From an uncultured Methylopila sp. (GTDB lineage Bacteria; Pseudomonadota; Alphaproteobacteria; Rhizobiales; Methylopilaceae), in the NCBI GenBank assembly GCA_902168115.1, contig CABHPB010000067.1, forward strand, positions 1 to 64,000: DNA of 64,000 nt, read 5' to 3'. The notes beneath the pieces were generated by a model. It saw nothing but the letters and a program-made list of their open reading frames with translations. It made no database searches and was not told where the DNA came from. The translations under genes were made by a program, and so were the position numbers. Shown piece by piece: positions 55,728-64,000 of this stretch. Each line of letters opens with the position of its first letter. The stretch's first letter is position 1.

Positions 55728-57428
55728 TCAAGCCGGCGGCGAGTCCGCCAGTCTGGGAGGAGCGAGCAGTTCGCCCTGGAGATAGGTCGCGCCCCAGGCG
55801 GCGAGCAACTTCGCGGCGGCTTCCGTCTCGACGTGTTCGGCCACGGTCTCGAGCCCGAGCTCCCTGGCGAGAGCGATCAGGGCGCGCACGAAGGCGCCGG
55901 CGTCCTCCGAGGTCTCGATGTCCACGACGAAGGATCCGTCGATCTTGACGACGTCGACGGCGAGTTCGCGCAACGCCTTGAACGAGGAATGCCCGGAGCC
56001 GAAATCGTCGATCGCGACCTGCACGCCCTGCCGCTTCAGCTCGCGGACGAACCCGGCGGCGATGTCCAGATCGGCGATAAGCGCGGTCTCCGTGATCTCC
56101 ACCATCAACCGGCCCGAAATGTCCGGACGCATCGCGATCCAGGCGGACAGCGAATCCATCCAGCTGAGATCGGCCGTCGTCGCCGAAGAGACGTTGATGG
56201 CGATCCGCGCCTCGGGATGCTCGGCGAGATGCACGACCGCGAGATCCAGCATGCGCCTGTCGAGCATGTTGACGACGCCGACCTCCTCGGCGGCCGCGGC
56301 GAGATGCCCGCCCGACGCCACCTCTCCCGCGGCGTCGACGACCCTGAGCAAGGCCTCGCTCCAGCAGGTCTCGAGGCTTCCCGCGCGCACGATGGGCTGG
56401 AGCGCGAGCCGCACGCGATGCTCGTTCAGCGCGCTGATGAGCTCGTCGGCGAGCCGCATCTTGGCGCGCGCCGCGCCGTCCCTGTTCTGGTCGGGAGAAT
56501 AGATGCAGACGGCCGCCGACGTCTCCACGGCGCGGCCGAGGGCGCTGCGCGCCCTGAGCACCATCTCGTCGCTATCGCGCGCATGTCTCGGGGCGACGAC
56601 GGCGCCGATCGCGACGCGGACGGAGATCGGCCCGGCCGGCGTCAGCACCGGCTGATCGTGGACTGCGCCGACGAGGCGCCGCGTCGCGACCTCGAGGTCC
56701 GCGCGATCGCATTCCTGCAGCACCATTCCGAAGGTCGAGGTCGAGAACCGGCCGAGCGTGTCGCCGCCGCGCATCGCGCTTCTGAGCCGCCGCGACACTT
56801 CGAGAATGGCGAGGTCGCCGATGTCGAAGCCATAGGCCTCGTTGATCGGCCCGAGATTGGTGAGGCTCGCGAGCACAAAGCTCGAGGCCGACTGCATGCG
56901 CGCGCCGGCGGCGAGCGCGGCCCCGGCGATCTCGACCAGCCGGGCCCGGGAGAGCTGTCCGGTGAGGGGATCGAAGCGCGCGAGGCTGGCCGCCTGCTCG
57001 GCGGCCTCGTAGCGGGCGCCGAGGCGGCGCATCACGCCGACGACGCGCAAGGGCCGTCCGTCCGGCCCGGCGTACCATCGGCCGCGATCCTGCATCCAGA
57101 GCCGCATCGTCCGCGCGCCGCGCAGCAACGGATACTCGACCTCGAATGGGACGCCCTCGCCCTCGTCGGTTCGCTGCGCGCCGAACACCGCCTCGCGCCG
57201 GCTGGTCAGGGCCTCGGGGTCGAGCAGGAGAGCGAAGGCGGTCGCGGAGCCGATCTCGGTCGCGGGCGTGAGGCCCAGAATGTCGTGCGCCGCGCCCGTC
57301 CAGTCGATCCGGTCTGTCGGCACGTCCCAGACATAGGCCGCCTCGCCGACGGCCGCGAGCAGTTCCGGCAGGTCCAGTCCACGCCCTCTCTCGGGCGCCG
57401 CGACTGTGGACAGGGACGGAGGTGTCAT
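55728..57428 (-). CDS. PAS-GGDEF-EAL protein with degenerate GGDEF domain
   Basis: This 566-residue soluble protein has a PAS-like domain (about 20-140), a GGDEF domain whose active site is GRFSTSTFGMVL where GGDEF should be, so cyclase activity is lost, and an EAL domain (about 310-560). The EAL residues are kept: SEALLRV, NVSSATT, EITETALI, IDDFGSGHSSF, KIDGSF and the Gln in GATYLQGEL; AEGVE is AEHVE with the Glu kept. It should be a c-di-GMP phosphodiesterase whose GGDEF may bind GTP as a regulator. It lies 85 bases upstream of the LOV kinase on the same strand. Confidence 0.9.
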   Translation of the reverse strand: MTPPSLSTVAAPERGRGLDLPELLAAVGEAAYVWDVPTDRIDWTGAAHDILGLTPATEIGSATAFALLLDPEALTSRREAVFGAQRTDEGEGVPFEVEYPLLRGARTMRLWMQDRGRWYAGPDGRPLRVVGVMRRLGARYEAAEQAASLARFDPLTGQLSRARLVEIAGAALAAGARMQSASSFVLASLTNLGPINEAYGFDIGDLAILEVSRRLRSAMRGGDTLGRFSTSTFGMVLQECDRADLEVATRRLVGAVHDQPVLTPAGPISVRVAIGAVVAPRHARDSDEMVLRARSALGRAVETSAAVCIYSPDQNRDGAARAKMRLADELISALNEHRVRLALQPIVRAGSLETCWSEALLRVVDAAGEVASGGHLAAAAEEVGVVNMLDRRMLDLAVVHLAEHPEARIAINVSSATTADLSWMDSLSAWIAMRPDISGRLMVEITETALIADLDIAAGFVRELKRQGVQVAIDDFGSGHSSFKALRELAVDVVKIDGSFVVDIETSEDAGAFVRALIALARELGLETVAEHVETEAAAKLLAAWGATYLQGELLAPPRLADSPPA

Positions 57429-57562
57429 CCTGCGCGTTCCGCTCCCTTAGGCCGTCCAGGCTGGGACAGCCGAATCGATCGCCTAGACTCTAAGACAAAT
57501 CCTTCTACACTTCATCGTATGATCGTCGGCGGGAAGTCGCTGATTTTACTTGGTTAATGAAT

Positions 57563-57577
57563 TGAAACTCTGTTTCA
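57563..57577. promoter_or_regulatory. Palindrome before the small protein gene at 57618
   Basis: TGAAAC-TCT-GTTTCA is a perfect 6-bp inverted repeat with a 3-base spacer, 40 bases before the plus-strand gene start and about 135 bases before the start of the EAL gene on the other strand. It lies in the AT-rich part of the divergent spacer and could be an operator. Confidence 0.45.
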
Positions 57578-57617
57578 GCCCAGATGAAGCGCGCCGCGGG
57601 AAGGGCGTCGACTTGCA

Positions 57618-58031
57618 ATGGTGATCCTGCCGCCGGCCGAAGGCCCCGTCCGCCCGGAGCGTCGCAGCCGCGACCGCCGCGTCTCCGATCGTCGGCGCGC
57701 CGCGAAGGCGACCGTCTCGGACGTCATCGAGCCGGAGGGCGCCGGCGCGCAGCGCGTCGACGAAAGCCCCGTAGAGCCGGCCGCCGGGGCCGCGTTCCAG
57801 GCGCGCGGCCGTGGCGCGGGCCGACGGAAGACGGATCGCGACGCCTCGGCGGAGACGGAGCCCCCCATGCGGTCGGCGTCCAAGCCGCATGCGCCGCTGG
57901 TCGCCCAGTTGATCGCGACCGCGCTCGATCTCGAGCAGACGCGCGTCAAGCGCCGAGGGTCGGAGAAGGACGCCGCGGCGCTCTACGGCCGCAAGGCGAC
58001 GCGCGCTCGCCCGCCGCGCGGCACGGCCTGA
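57618..58031 (+). CDS. Small hypothetical protein (137 aa)
   Basis: This protein is basic and Pro/Ala/Arg-rich in its first 85 residues, and ends with APLVAQLIATALDLEQTRVKRRGSEKDAAALYGRK. That last part resembles a short alphaproteobacterial motif (APLxAxLIATALDLPQTRxRRR) I have seen in small uncharacterised proteins. The opposite strand is open too, but it lacks such a motif. A G-rich ribosome binding region (GGGAAGGG) lies ahead of the ATG. Function unknown. Confidence 0.65.
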   Translation: MVILPPAEGPVRPERRSRDRRVSDRRRAAKATVSDVIEPEGAGAQRVDESPVEPAAGAAFQARGRGAGRRKTDRDASAETEPPMRSASKPHAPLVAQLIATALDLEQTRVKRRGSEKDAAALYGRKATRARPPRGTA

Positions 58032-58035
58032 GCGG

Positions 58036-58221
58036 TCAGGCCGCGGCCCGCGCCAGCGCCCGCCGTGCGGCGCGGCACGCATCGGACACCGAGCTGAACT
58101 CGCGACCTTCCAGTTCGGCGGCCTCCGACAGCGCGGCGAAGAAGCGATACCGGCCCTTCCCGATCTGCACCACGAGCCCGGCCTGTCTGCCGAGCGCTTC
58201 AATGACATAGGCTGCGCTCAT
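58036..58221 (-). CDS. Small hypothetical protein (61 aa)
   Basis: The protein (MSAAYVIEALGRQAGLVVQIGKGRYRFFAALSEAAELEGREF..) is small and cytosolic, with a short beta-hairpin-like start and a helical end. GGGAGAGG lies before the ATG. It converges on the 137-residue gene with a 4-base gap between stops. I do not recognise a family. Confidence 0.65.
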   Translation of the reverse strand: MSAAYVIEALGRQAGLVVQIGKGRYRFFAALSEAAELEGREFSSVSDACRAARRALARAAA

Positions 58222-58565
58222 CGCGCCTCTCCCGAATTCCGCTTCATAAAAAAGTCCCGGCGCCGCGAGGCGCAGGCGAGGTCGGCGTCAGGGCCGACAT
58301 CGCCCCGGGCGCGCGGGCCGGGTCTGAAGTCGTGCTTGGGAGGAGAACGTCCCGAGGATAGGCATGCCGGTCGTCCCGTGGAGACCACGATGCGTTCGAC
58401 ACGCGTCGTGGCGCTTTAGCGTTTGGTGTCGCGGCGCAAGCTGCTCTTCAAAAGCCGCGTCCCGGCGAGCCCGGGAGAGCTGCAGGATGCCCCGATCGGG
58501 CAACCACGTCAACATATATTCTATCGATTTAGTATTTTGTTGGATCGTGCGGTCTGCAGACGGGC
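58222..58565. other. 344-base intergenic region, no gene
   Basis: No frame here gives a credible protein. On the minus strand a run of T follows a short GC stem near 58245-58275 and may end the transcript of the CHASE4 gene. A strikingly AT-rich block lies at 58507-58542 (ATATATTCTATCGATTTAG), unlike the surrounding DNA, and could be a promoter or a nucleoid-protein site. Confidence 0.5.
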
Positions 58566-60785
58566 TCAGAGGCCGCGCAGCCTCGCGAGGCGCTCGCTGT
58601 CACCGTCCCCGTCGGCCGGGGCAAGCCCGACGAGCAGGTCGTTGAGGGCCTCGACCGGCAACGGCCGCGCAAGGTGAAACCCCTGCACTTCCGAGCACTG
58701 GTCCAGTTTCAGCAGGAGCAACTGTTCGGGCGTCTCCACGCCCTCGGCCGTGACTTTCATCCCGAGCGCGCGGCCGAGACCGAGGATCGCCTGGACAATG
58801 GCGCGCGAGCCGCCGCTCGCCTGGAGATCGGACACGAAAGTCCGGTCGATCTTGATCGTGTCGAAGGGGAAGGACTTCAAATAGCCGAGCGAGGAATAGC
58901 CGGTGCCGAAGTCGTCCAGCGACAGGCCGACGCCGATCTCCTTGAGCTCGGCCAGGATGCGTGCGGCGCGCTCGGTGTCCTCGAGCAGCACGCCCTCGGT
59001 CAGTTCGAGCTCGAGCCGGCGCGGCTCCAGCCCGGTCCGAGCCAGGGCTTCGCGCACCAGATCCGGAAACCCTCCGCTGCGGAACTGCACCGGCGAAACG
59101 TTGACCGAGACGCCGACGTCCCGCCAGCGGATCGCCGCCTCGCACGCCTGTCGGAGCGCGAAGGCGCCGAGCGGCGCGATCAGGCCGGTGTCCTCGGCGA
59201 GCGGGACGAACTCCGCGGGCGCGACCACGCCGCGGACGGGATGGCGCCAGCGCAGCAGCGCCTCGACACCGTTGATCGCCAGCGTGCGCGTGTCGTAGCG
59301 GGGCTGGAAGACAAGGAAGAATTCCTGCGCCTCGAGCCCGTTCCGGATGTCCGCCTCGAGCGCGGCCCGCGTTACGATCCGGTCGTTCATCTCGCGCGAG
59401 AAGAAACGGTAGGCGTCCCGGCCGCTCGCCTTCGCCTGGTACAGCGCGATGTCCGCGCAGCGGATAAGTTCGCCACCGTCTTCGGCGTCGAGAGGCGCCA
59501 GCGCCACGCCCGCCGAGAGTCCGATATGAAGCGTCGCGCCGTCATGGACGAAGGGCCGCTTGGCGGCCTCCATCAGCCGTTGGCACAGGACCTCGACGTC
59601 GCGCGTCTCGACATAGGGCGCGACCACCACGAACTCGTCGCCGCCGACCCGCGCGACGAAATCGCGGTCGCGCAAGGCCTGGCGCAGCCGCTCCGCAAGC
59701 TCCGCCAGCACGACGTCGCCGACGGGATGGCCATAGGTGTCGTTGATCGGCTTGAAGCGATCGAGATCGAGGTAGAGCGCGGCGAGCCGCGCGCCGGGCC
59801 GCGACAGGGCGGAGTCGAGCGCCTTGGCCAGCATGGCCCGGTTGGGCAGGCCGGTCGTCTGGTCGTGATGGGCCTGGTGGTCTGCGTCGCGATAGGCCTC
59901 GCTCAGCCGCATCGAACTCTTTTCGAGCAGGCGGGTCGCGCGCGCGGCGTGCAGAAGCATGAGCAGGATGAAACCCGACAGCGCCACGGCGGCCACGAGC
60001 AACCACGGCATCAGCCGCTTGATGAGGTGATCTCCGGGCCTCGCCGGCTCCCACCGCAGCCTCAGCGGCGCGGTGTCCGCGCCTCCTACGCGCACCGACG
60101 GAGAGACCTCGGCGTCCGGCGCGCCGCGCACGAGCCGAAGCCCTGACAGGAATCCCCTCGGAGCGAGATCCGCGAGGGCGCTACTCGTCATGCGCTGACC
60201 GACGAGCAGAACCGAGGACGGCCCGTCGATCGGCTTGACGTTGGGGTCCGACCCCGGCGTGACGGCCGCCGCGACGACGATCACCGGATCGTCTCCGACA
60301 GTCAGGACGGAGGCGACCGGATGTCCCTCCGGCGACAGCCGGGCCTTGCCGATCAGGCCGTCGACGTCGCCGTCGAGCACCTCCGCGGGCTGCCGATCGA
60401 CGAGCTTGCCGTCGACGAAGGAGTATCCGCTGGGCCCGGCGGGGGACATGACGAAGATGTAGCCGAGATTGAACTGGGCGGCGGTCGCACGTCCGAGATT
60501 GTCCTGGTCGTAGGCCCAGTCGCGATTCAGCCGGATATGGAGATTTTCGTACGCCGCGCCCCACGCGGCGTAGTCGCCGACGATGCGCGTCAGCTCGTCT
60601 TCCCGCGCCGTCCAGGCCCGCTCGACGACCTCGACGGAGGCGTCCGACAGCTCCGCGTCCTCGTTGCGCGCGATGTCGAACAGCATCCAGACGACGAGCG
60701 CGAAAGCGACAACCACCACCGCCACGACGGGGGCGACGACGCTTCGGCTGAAAACGGTGACATTGGTCGAAGCGGTCTTCGGCAT
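58566..60785 (-). CDS. CHASE4-GGDEF-EAL bifunctional c-di-GMP protein
   Basis: About 739 residues. A first membrane helix (about 15-38) and a second (about 258-280) flank a periplasmic CHASE4 sensor (the family motif shows as VGDYAAWGAAYENL). The GGDEF domain has intact VARVGGDEF with an RDRD I-site five residues upstream, and the EAL domain has GVEALLRWRHP, NVSPVQ, ELTEGVLL, LDDFGTGYSSL, KIDRTFV and TAEGVET, all intact. Both synthesis and breakdown of c-di-GMP are possible, switched by an extracellular cue. The ATG at 60785 is the best start. Confidence 0.93.
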   Translation of the reverse strand: MPKTASTNVTVFSRSVVAPVVAVVVVAFALVVWMLFDIARNEDAELSDASVEVVERAWTAREDELTRIVGDYAAWGAAYENLHIRLNRDWAYDQDNLGRATAAQFNLGYIFVMSPAGPSGYSFVDGKLVDRQPAEVLDGDVDGLIGKARLSPEGHPVASVLTVGDDPVIVVAAAVTPGSDPNVKPIDGPSSVLLVGQRMTSSALADLAPRGFLSGLRLVRGAPDAEVSPSVRVGGADTAPLRLRWEPARPGDHLIKRLMPWLLVAAVALSGFILLMLLHAARATRLLEKSSMRLSEAYRDADHQAHHDQTTGLPNRAMLAKALDSALSRPGARLAALYLDLDRFKPINDTYGHPVGDVVLAELAERLRQALRDRDFVARVGGDEFVVVAPYVETRDVEVLCQRLMEAAKRPFVHDGATLHIGLSAGVALAPLDAEDGGELIRCADIALYQAKASGRDAYRFFSREMNDRIVTRAALEADIRNGLEAQEFFLVFQPRYDTRTLAINGVEALLRWRHPVRGVVAPAEFVPLAEDTGLIAPLGAFALRQACEAAIRWRDVGVSVNVSPVQFRSGGFPDLVREALARTGLEPRRLELELTEGVLLEDTERAARILAELKEIGVGLSLDDFGTGYSSLGYLKSFPFDTIKIDRTFVSDLQASGGSRAIVQAILGLGRALGMKVTAEGVETPEQLLLLKLDQCSEVQGFHLARPLPVEALNDLLVGLAPADGDGDSERLARLRGL

Positions 60786-61062
60786 GACCAAGGTTCGCTG
60801 TTTTTGCAGCGGGCATGGTCGTCCGAAGACGTTATCAGGACCTTACGGACTTTCTTCCCGGGGAGAGGCGACGTGCTCCGCGCCCTGTGGCCGAGGGCGG
60901 CCTTCCTGCGACTGAGAGGCGATGTCGCGAAGCCTCGGGACCGCGCCTCGATGGCCGCGCATGACAGCCGACAAGCTCCCGCGATCGCCAAGATGTGCTA
61001 GGTCTCAGCGGCCTGTGGACGCGCGGGCCATGACGCTGCTCGACACCGCCCTCGGAGGCTCA

Positions 61063-61899
61063 ATGCCGATCATCGAAATGAGCCCCCCCAAGCCGCTGAA
61101 CCGGGAGGTCCTCAAGCTCATCCGTCGTCAACGCAACGTCTATTCGCAGGCCGGAGAAGACGGCATCCTCGAGGCGATATTCGAGCTCATAGGCGTGACG
61201 AACCAGTGGTGCGTCGAATTCGGCGCCTGGGACGGCGTGCATCTCTCCAACACCTGTCATCTCATTCGGAATCTCGGCTGGCACGCGGTCCAGATCGAAG
61301 GCGACCGGATGAAGTTCCGGGAGCTGCAGCAGAACTTCGCCGGCAACGAAAAGGTCCATCAGATCCACACGATGATCGGGTTTACGCCCGGCGCCGACTC
61401 TCTGGACGACGCCCTGGCGACAACTCCGATCCCTGCGGATTTCGACCTGCTGTCGATCGACATCGACGGCAACGACTATCACGTCTGGGAGTCGCTCCGG
61501 TCCTACCGGCCGCGCGTGGTGGTCATCGAGCAGAACGGCTCGGTGCCCAACGACGTGGTCTTCATCCAGGACCGGGACATGTCGATCAATCAGGGCTGTT
61601 CGCTGGCGGCGCTGATCCGGCTCGGCAAGGAGAAGGGCTACGAACTCTGCGCCGCGAACACGCCGAATGCCTTCTTCGTGCTCAAGGAAGACTTTCCGAA
61701 ACTCGGCATTTCCGACAATTCGATCGACGCCCTGAGACGCAGCCCCACCGGCCGCATATTCTGCGGCTATGATCGGAAGATTTTCCATACGATGACCCAG
61801 ATGGGCTGGGGCGGCGGCAAGCTCGATCACGACGCTTTGCAGAAATTTTCCCCGTCGGAGCAGGGCTTCCAGGACCGGGTCGATCCGGAGCGTCGCTAG
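61063..61899 (+). CDS. FkbM-like / SAM-methyltransferase-fold protein
   Basis: This protein of about 278 residues starts MPIIEMSPPKPL and contains RNVYSQAGEDGILEAIFELIG then WCVEFGAWDGVHLSNT, reminiscent of the SAM-binding loop of FkbM-like methyltransferases; FDLLSIDIDGNDYHVWESL carries an acidic motif of the same fold. Related proteins in other bacteria lie in polysaccharide or glycan clusters. GGAGG is four bases before the ATG at 61063; ATG 61030 is an alternative. Its TAG overlaps the GTG of the next gene (TAGTG). I cannot assign a substrate. Confidence 0.72.
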   Translation: MPIIEMSPPKPLNREVLKLIRRQRNVYSQAGEDGILEAIFELIGVTNQWCVEFGAWDGVHLSNTCHLIRNLGWHAVQIEGDRMKFRELQQNFAGNEKVHQIHTMIGFTPGADSLDDALATTPIPADFDLLSIDIDGNDYHVWESLRSYRPRVVVIEQNGSVPNDVVFIQDRDMSINQGCSLAALIRLGKEKGYELCAANTPNAFFVLKEDFPKLGISDNSIDALRRSPTGRIFCGYDRKIFHTMTQMGWGGGKLDHDALQKFSPSEQGFQDRVDPERR

Positions 61900-63083
61900 T
61901 GCCGCCTGGCTTCGTCGTTCCCGAAACCTGCGCGTGCTCCTTTGGCGCGGCCCGTCAGGTCCACCACCGATGGGCCGTCTACGCCCATCTGCAGGACCGT
62001 CCGTGGTTCCTCTTCGACTTCGGCGCGCGCCATTTCATCGAGCGGATCGAGATCGACTTCGGCCCTCGCGCCGGCCGTCCGGCGCCCGCGACGGCGGCCT
62101 ATACGACCGACATGCACAGCTGGCTTCCCTCGGAGCCGATGCAGGACGGCGGCCGCATCTGGACGCTGCCGGTGAACGCAAACGTCCGATTGATCTCGCT
62201 GTCGTTCGACGGCTTCACCGAGCTGCGCGCGCCCGTCGCCTTCAGGGGCAGGCCGTCCGTATTGAAGCGCGACTGGGGCGAGTTCGATGTCGAGACCGGC
62301 ACATATTCGCCGACGAACAACGCCGGATTCTTTTCGAACGTCCTGGTGACGGTCTCCGATGTGATCGGTCTCGGGGCCGAGGGCATGGACGTTCGCGACG
62401 TCGACATGCGTCGAACCTTCGGTCTGTACCGGGATTTCCCGCTCCAGGACCCCTATTCCGAGACCTTCAGAAAAGACCTCGACGCCGATCTGACCCTCCA
62501 CCCTCGGGACAGGCCGTTCGAAAAACTGGTCCACTCCGCCTGGGAGGCGGGCGCGCTGTCCCGCATATCCTTCGACGCGGCGACGAGCGTCGTCCGCCGC
62601 TTCTTCGGCTTCAGGCCCGAACTGACCGCCGACGCCGATCGGATCGTGCGAGACCTGCCGCTCGATCCGCTGAAGACGATCTGCATCTATTATCGCGGAA
62701 CCGACAAGCGGAAGGAGTACGAGCTCTTTCCGGCGGAGCGGTACATCGAGGAAGCGGACGGGCTGCTGCTCGCACATCCCGACTTCCGCATCCTCGTCCA
62801 GACCGACGAGGAGAGCATCAGGCAGCAGCTCCTCGCCCATTATGGCGAGCGGGCGTCGGTCGTTCCGAATGTCCCGACGTCGTCCGACGGACGCCCGCTC
62901 CATGTCGGAGCAATAGAAACGCCGTTCGCGAACGTGGTCCCGTTCCTGCTGGCTTACGTCATCATGGTGAGATGCAGGTACATCGTGGCGACGCTGTCCA
63001 GCGTCACGATCGCCATGGCCTGCTTCAGGGGCAAAGCCGACGACATGATCGTGTTCCACGAAAGCGATGCGGTGCGCTACTAG
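61899..63083 (+). CDS. Glycosyltransferase-like protein related to GT23 (NodZ/FUT8) fucosyltransferases
   Basis: This 394-residue protein has two parts. Residues about 15-130 look like a discoidin-type beta domain (PWFLFDFGARHFIERIEIDF). Residues about 230-390 carry IYYRGTDK (263-270) resembling the HxRRTDK donor-sugar motif of GT23 fucosyltransferases, FRILVQTDEESI (297-307), and YIVATLSSVTIAMACFRG (361-378), like their C-terminal CTFSS-type peptide. It starts with GTG at 61899 overlapping the previous stop codon. It may fucosylate or otherwise glycosylate a surface glycan. This is a motif reading, not a database match. Confidence 0.6.
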   Translation: MPPGFVVPETCACSFGAARQVHHRWAVYAHLQDRPWFLFDFGARHFIERIEIDFGPRAGRPAPATAAYTTDMHSWLPSEPMQDGGRIWTLPVNANVRLISLSFDGFTELRAPVAFRGRPSVLKRDWGEFDVETGTYSPTNNAGFFSNVLVTVSDVIGLGAEGMDVRDVDMRRTFGLYRDFPLQDPYSETFRKDLDADLTLHPRDRPFEKLVHSAWEAGALSRISFDAATSVVRRFFGFRPELTADADRIVRDLPLDPLKTICIYYRGTDKRKEYELFPAERYIEEADGLLLAHPDFRILVQTDEESIRQQLLAHYGERASVVPNVPTSSDGRPLHVGAIETPFANVVPFLLAYVIMVRCRYIVATLSSVTIAMACFRGKADDMIVFHESDAVRY

Positions 63084-63175
63084 CGTCAGGCGGGCCGAAC
63101 GTCGCGCCGACCTGTCGATGCCCGCACCCATCCGGCCAGCATGACAGTTTCCGTCCGCAGATCGCGCAGGCCGGA

Positions 63176-63592
63176 TCAGTCCTCGGGACGGCACCGGGAG
63201 GGCGGCGCCTGGCGCTCAGGCGTTCGGGATCGCCGGGGCTCGACGCCCGCGTCCCGCATCCGCCGTCGATCCGAGGCCGAATAGGATCGGTTCACGCCGA
63301 TCTTCGGCTCTTCAAAGGACGCGGCCACAGTGTGGGGATCCCTGCAGATGTCCCTGAGTATCCCCATTCCTGCGGCTTCCGTCGCGACGAAGCGCTCGGC
63401 GTCGAAACCATGCTCGAAGTCAGGGAAGAACAGCTGCGTCTGCCAGGGCTTCAAAGGGTTTTGCTCGATCGCCCAGACTTCATAAGTTTTACCGAATTCA
63501 GGACCCTTAATAATCGTGTCTCTTAACGGATCCATCCAGTCCTGACCGACGATTGGCGTAACGAATTGTCCGATCGAAAACTCATTGCTCAT
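63176..63592 (-). CDS. Small hypothetical protein (138 aa) with AT-richer codons
   Basis: The protein starts MSNEFSIGQFVTPIVGQDW. Its first 90 residues (GKTYEVWAIEQNPLKPWQTQLFFPDFEHGFDAERFV) look like a small mixed-fold protein of a kind seen in alphaproteobacteria and their prophages, and the last 50 are disordered and Arg-rich. The N-terminal part and its upstream region (63480-63660) are AT-richer than the neighbours, which suggests acquired DNA. No family is known to me. No clear ribosome binding site is seen. Confidence 0.5.
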   Translation of the reverse strand: MSNEFSIGQFVTPIVGQDWMDPLRDTIIKGPEFGKTYEVWAIEQNPLKPWQTQLFFPDFEHGFDAERFVATEAAGMGILRDICRDPHTVAASFEEPKIGVNRSYSASDRRRMRDAGVEPRRSRTPERQAPPSRCRPED

Positions 63593-64000
63593 TTTCTAAC
63601 CACGCATGCATACCTTGCATTCTCAGCCAATCATAGAAGGCGGATCGGGTTGCGATAGAACGCATCAGTTGTATTTGCCGATATCGCTTCGCGTGTCCGG
63701 GACCAGGCTTGCCCTACGCTGAGGCGCATCGCGCTCGGATCGGCTCCGGCTTGCTGGCGTCGGATAACGCCAGCGCGCCCTTCGCGGCCGGAGCATGTCC
63801 GTCGCAACGCCTGATAAAAGAAGCAGACCAAGTTACGAGGCGGCGCCGCGACCGACGCCGAGCGGCCTCGGGCATGCGCCGACGGCCCCAGACCGGGACG
63901 GTTTCGCGACAACGAAAATGACGACGAAAATCGACCCGCCGACGCGGGAAACGGAAAAGTGACTGCGTTCGCCGGGATTTCCGTGGCGCTCCCAAGGGGA
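63593..64000. other. 408-base window end, no convincing gene
   Basis: Short frames on both strands (for example 63631-63912 and 63714-63995 minus) translate to Arg/Ser-rich sequences without family features. The first 70 bases are AT-richer and may hold the promoter of the gene at 63176-63592. I see no terminator, tRNA or repeat here. Confidence 0.5.

Noticed and set aside
57546-58208. 220-residue minus-strand frame over 57618-58031
   Set aside because: Its translation is Arg-rich without family features; the plus-strand frame has a recognisable C-terminal motif and a ribosome binding site, and the small minus gene at 58036-58221 has its own start.

Overview
The window is high-GC, densely coded chromosomal DNA from an alphaproteobacterium, most likely of the Hyphomicrobiales (Rhizobiales). 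The evidence is an FzlA-type GST-like division protein, a DUF2794 protein, a CcmA/B/C/D/G cytochrome c maturation set, a GGAAC-N16-CGTT (sigma-EcfG type) stress promoter, and HisKA_2-type signalling. The PEP carboxylase has the divergent motifs of the serine-cycle methylotroph type, and there is an intracellular PHA depolymerase, so a methylotroph-related lineage (Methylobacterium/Methylopila/Hansschlegelia-like) is plausible but not proven. I saw no rRNA, tRNA, CRISPR array, insertion sequence or integrase. The first 55 bases are not genomic: they are an Illumina Nextera i7 adapter, so the window begins at an untrimmed contig end.

Layout. 0.4-9.7 kb: aldo/keto reductase, Cache-type diguanylate cyclase, a secreted polysaccharide deacetylase, a secreted caspase-fold/PAN protein split by one in-frame TAG, a TetR/MFS pair with a shared operator, and PhaZ. 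9.8-18.9 kb: GST, PEP carboxylase, a degenerate orphan ABC ATPase behind uppP, FzlA, a nucleotidyltransferase and an amino acid permease. 18.9-24.8 kb: a polyamine unit (PuuA-like ligase divergent from potFGHI). 24.9-35.1 kb: a soluble MCP-PilZ chemoreceptor, NDH-2, a thioredoxin-TPR/LonN/Trm112 run, DUF2794, an alpha/beta hydrolase coupled to DUF1223, and aconitase. 35.4-39.0 kb: the ccm locus, interrupted between ccmA and ccmB by a terminator and a reverse-strand PepSY gene. 39.2-54.0 kb: RibB with a degenerate RibA domain, a hybrid histidine kinase, a large MscS channel, small stress-type proteins, ArgE, a PQQ-type sugar dehydrogenase, a lipid kinase, a pseudouridine synthase, glucokinase, and zur coupled to ispG.

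The last 10 kb is the most accessory-looking part. A LOV-domain histidine kinase and its response regulator are followed by two c-di-GMP proteins (PAS-degenerate GGDEF-EAL and CHASE4-GGDEF-EAL), two small unknown proteins, and a coupled pair made of an FkbM-like protein and a GT23-like glycosyltransferase. I infer, without proof, that light and an extracellular cue may be integrated through c-di-GMP to affect surface glycans or stress behaviour. With the Cache-GGDEF cyclase and the PilZ chemoreceptor, five genes in 64 kb carry GGDEF, EAL, PilZ or LOV domains.
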